From assembly GCF_014639795.1 (NCBI RefSeq), contig NZ_BMGC01000005.1, positions 1-64,000 of the forward strand: DNA of 64,000 nt, read 5' to 3'. Position 1 is the stretch's first letter; each line of letters starts with the position of its first letter. The notes below the pieces were generated by a model. It saw only the letters and a list, made by a program, of their open reading frames with translations, had not been told where the DNA came from and searched no databases. The position numbers were made by a program, and so were the translations under genes. Origin of the DNA: Gordonia jinhuaensis. GTDB taxonomy: Bacteria; Actinomycetota; Actinomycetes; Mycobacteriales; Mycobacteriaceae. Shown piece by piece: positions 62,806 through 64,000 of the stretch.

Positions 62806-64000
62806 TCAGTTGGTGAGTTCGTCGACCAGTTCTGCGGCCGAGTCCACCGAGTCCAGGAGCTTTCCCACATGCGACTTGCTGCCGCGCAGCGGTTCGAGGG
62901 TGGGGATGCGGACCAGCGATTCACCGCCCAGATCGAAGATCACCGAGTCCCAGCTCGCCGCGGCGATGTCGGCGCCGAAGCGGCGCAGGCACTCACCGCG
63001 GAAATAGGCGCGGGTGTTGGTGGGCGGTGTGGTGATCGCCTCGGTCACCGCGGCCTCGTCGACCAGTCGCTTCATCGAACCCCGCGCCACCAGGCGGTTG
63101 TAGAGCCCCTTGTCGAGTCGTACGTCGGAATACTGCAGGTCGACCAGATGCAGGCGCGGAGCCGACCAGGCCAGACCCTCGCGGTTGCGGAAGCCCTCCA
63201 GCAGCCGCAGCTTGGCCGGCCAGTCGAGAATGTCGGCGCACTCCATCGGGTCGCGTTCGAGCTTGTCGAGCACGTCGGCCCAGGTGTCGAGGACGTCGAT
63301 GGCCCGTGCGTCATCGGGGTCGCGTTCGGCCTGCAGCGCCGCGCAGCGCTCGTGGTAGATCCGTTGCAACGCCAGACCGGTCATCTCGCGACCGTCGGCG
63401 AGTGCCACCGTGGTGGTCAGCGTGGGGTCGTGGGAGATCGTGTGGACCGCTTGCACCGGCCGGGCGAGCTCGAGGTCGGACAGATCGACGCCCCCTTCGA
63501 TCAGGTCGAGGACCAGCGAGGTGGTGCCGACCTTGAGGTAGGTGGCCGTCTCGGCGAGGTTGGCATCACCCAGGATCACGTGGAGTCGGCGATAGCGCTC
63601 GGGGTCGGCATGCGGCTCGTCGCGGGTGTTGATGATGCCGCGTTTGAGCGTGGTCTCCAGGCCGACCTCGACCTCGATGTAATCCGCACGTTGGGACAGC
63701 TGGAATCCGGGCTCGTCGCCGGACTGTCCGATACCCACCCGACCCGACCCACAGAACACCTGGCGGGAGGCGAAGAACGGGGTCAGTCCGGTGATCACCG
63801 CGGTGAACGGTGTCGAGCGCGCCATCAGGTAGTTCTCGTGGGTGCCGTACGAGGCCCCCTTGTTGTCGATGTTGTTCTTGTAGAGCTGCAGGCGCGGGGC
63901 TCCCGGCACGCTGGCGACGTGGCGTGCGGCCGCCTCCATCACCCGCTCGCCGGCCTTGTCCCAGATCACCGCGTCGAGGGGGTCGGTCACCTCGGGCGCC
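62806..64000 (-). CDS. dop: Pup deamidase/depupylase Dop, N-terminus outside the window
   Basis: About 398 residues up to the right edge; roughly the first 100 of about 500 are missing. The frame is open to 64000 and reads [17 protein letters not shown] at the edge, matching mycobacterial Dop there. The core is intact: [71 protein letters not shown]. Dop deamidates the Pup Gln and removes Pup from substrates. It lies upstream of pup on the same strand with a gap of 178 bases that contains a possible TAGGGT -10 (62690-62685) for pup. Confidence 0.96.
   Translation of the reverse strand, partial: APEVTDPLDAVIWDKAGERVMEAAARHVASVPGAPRLQLYKNNIDNKGASYGTHENYLMARSTPFTAVITGLTPFFASRQVFCGSGRVGIGQSGDEPGFQLSQRADYIEVEVGLETTLKRGIINTRDEPHADPERYRRLHVILGDANLAETATYLKVGTTSLVLDLIEGGVDLSDLELARPVQAVHTISHDPTLTTTVALADGREMTGLALQRIYHERCAALQAERDPDDARAIDVLDTWADVLDKLERDPMECADILDWPAKLRLLEGFRNREGLAWSAPRLHLVDLQYSDVRLDKGLYNRLVARGSMKRLVDEAAVTEAITTPPTNTRAYFRGECLRRFGADIAAASWDSVIFDLGGESLVRIPTLEPLRGSKSHVGKLLDSVDSAAELVDELTN

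Noticed and set aside
62688-62924. Small minus-strand frame between pup and dop
   Set aside because: Mostly a shadow of the dop 3' end in another frame, with no recognisable features.

Overview
The window is high-GC actinobacterial DNA. It very probably comes from a mycolic-acid-forming Mycobacteriales (Corynebacteriales) genome close to Gordonia; the genus is an inference. The reasons are the complete Pup-proteasome locus, RbpA, separate Ppm1 and Lnt genes, FurA-KatG, cutinase, and a right half whose gene order follows the Mycobacterium tuberculosis Rv2050-Rv2112c region in condensed form. No rRNA, tRNA, CRISPR array or prophage was seen.

Left edge to about 30 kb is accessory and metabolic. 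The 3' end of an IS3-family element cuts a PAP2 phosphatase gene. Then come glgX (glycogen debranching), a large membrane protein with a kinase-like middle and a flippase-like end, a secreted protein, an MFS transporter with a divergent MerR regulator, a GntR regulator divergent from a flavin monooxygenase, an acyl-CoA ligase/nitronate monooxygenase operon, furA-katG, a cutinase, a TetR-controlled membrane protein, an alpha/beta hydrolase followed by small enzymes, an SDR, a DMT exporter divergent from a LysR regulator, an MDR oxidoreductase, a dialkylglycine decarboxylase-like aminotransferase and a ferredoxin/rubredoxin-reductase-type flavoprotein.

29.5-38 kb holds core genes: rnhA, a rhomboid-like/DUF475/zinc-ribbon cluster, rbpA with a perfect 19-bp-stem terminator, the coupled amidohydrolase-lnt-ppm1 operon (lipoprotein N-acylation and polyprenol-phosphate-mannose synthesis), and fxsA. 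38-49.4 kb is the aerobic cobalamin cluster: cobN on the minus strand behind a cobalamin riboswitch, cobG-cobH-cobIJ on the plus strand, and SDR-cobL-cobM-cobK on the minus strand, ending at an F420-type biliverdin-reductase-like gene. 49.4-64 kb is pepE, a 5'-3' exonuclease, a glutamine/tyrosine/glycine-rich DUF4333 membrane protein, helY, tatC, tatA, pafC, pafB, pafA, prcA, prcB, pup and dop; dop runs off the right edge. These carry out Tat export, RNA-helicase work, DNA-damage transcription (PafBC) and Pup-tagged proteolysis.

Two window-wide patterns stand out. First, at least 14 genes have a TAnnnT -10 hexamer ending 6-8 bases before the start codon, the layout of leaderless mRNAs; it fixes several starts. 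Second, short tandem duplications are frequent and many have a unit of exactly 15 bp. They lie in protein tails or linkers and also just past stop codons, where no reading frame would require a multiple of three.
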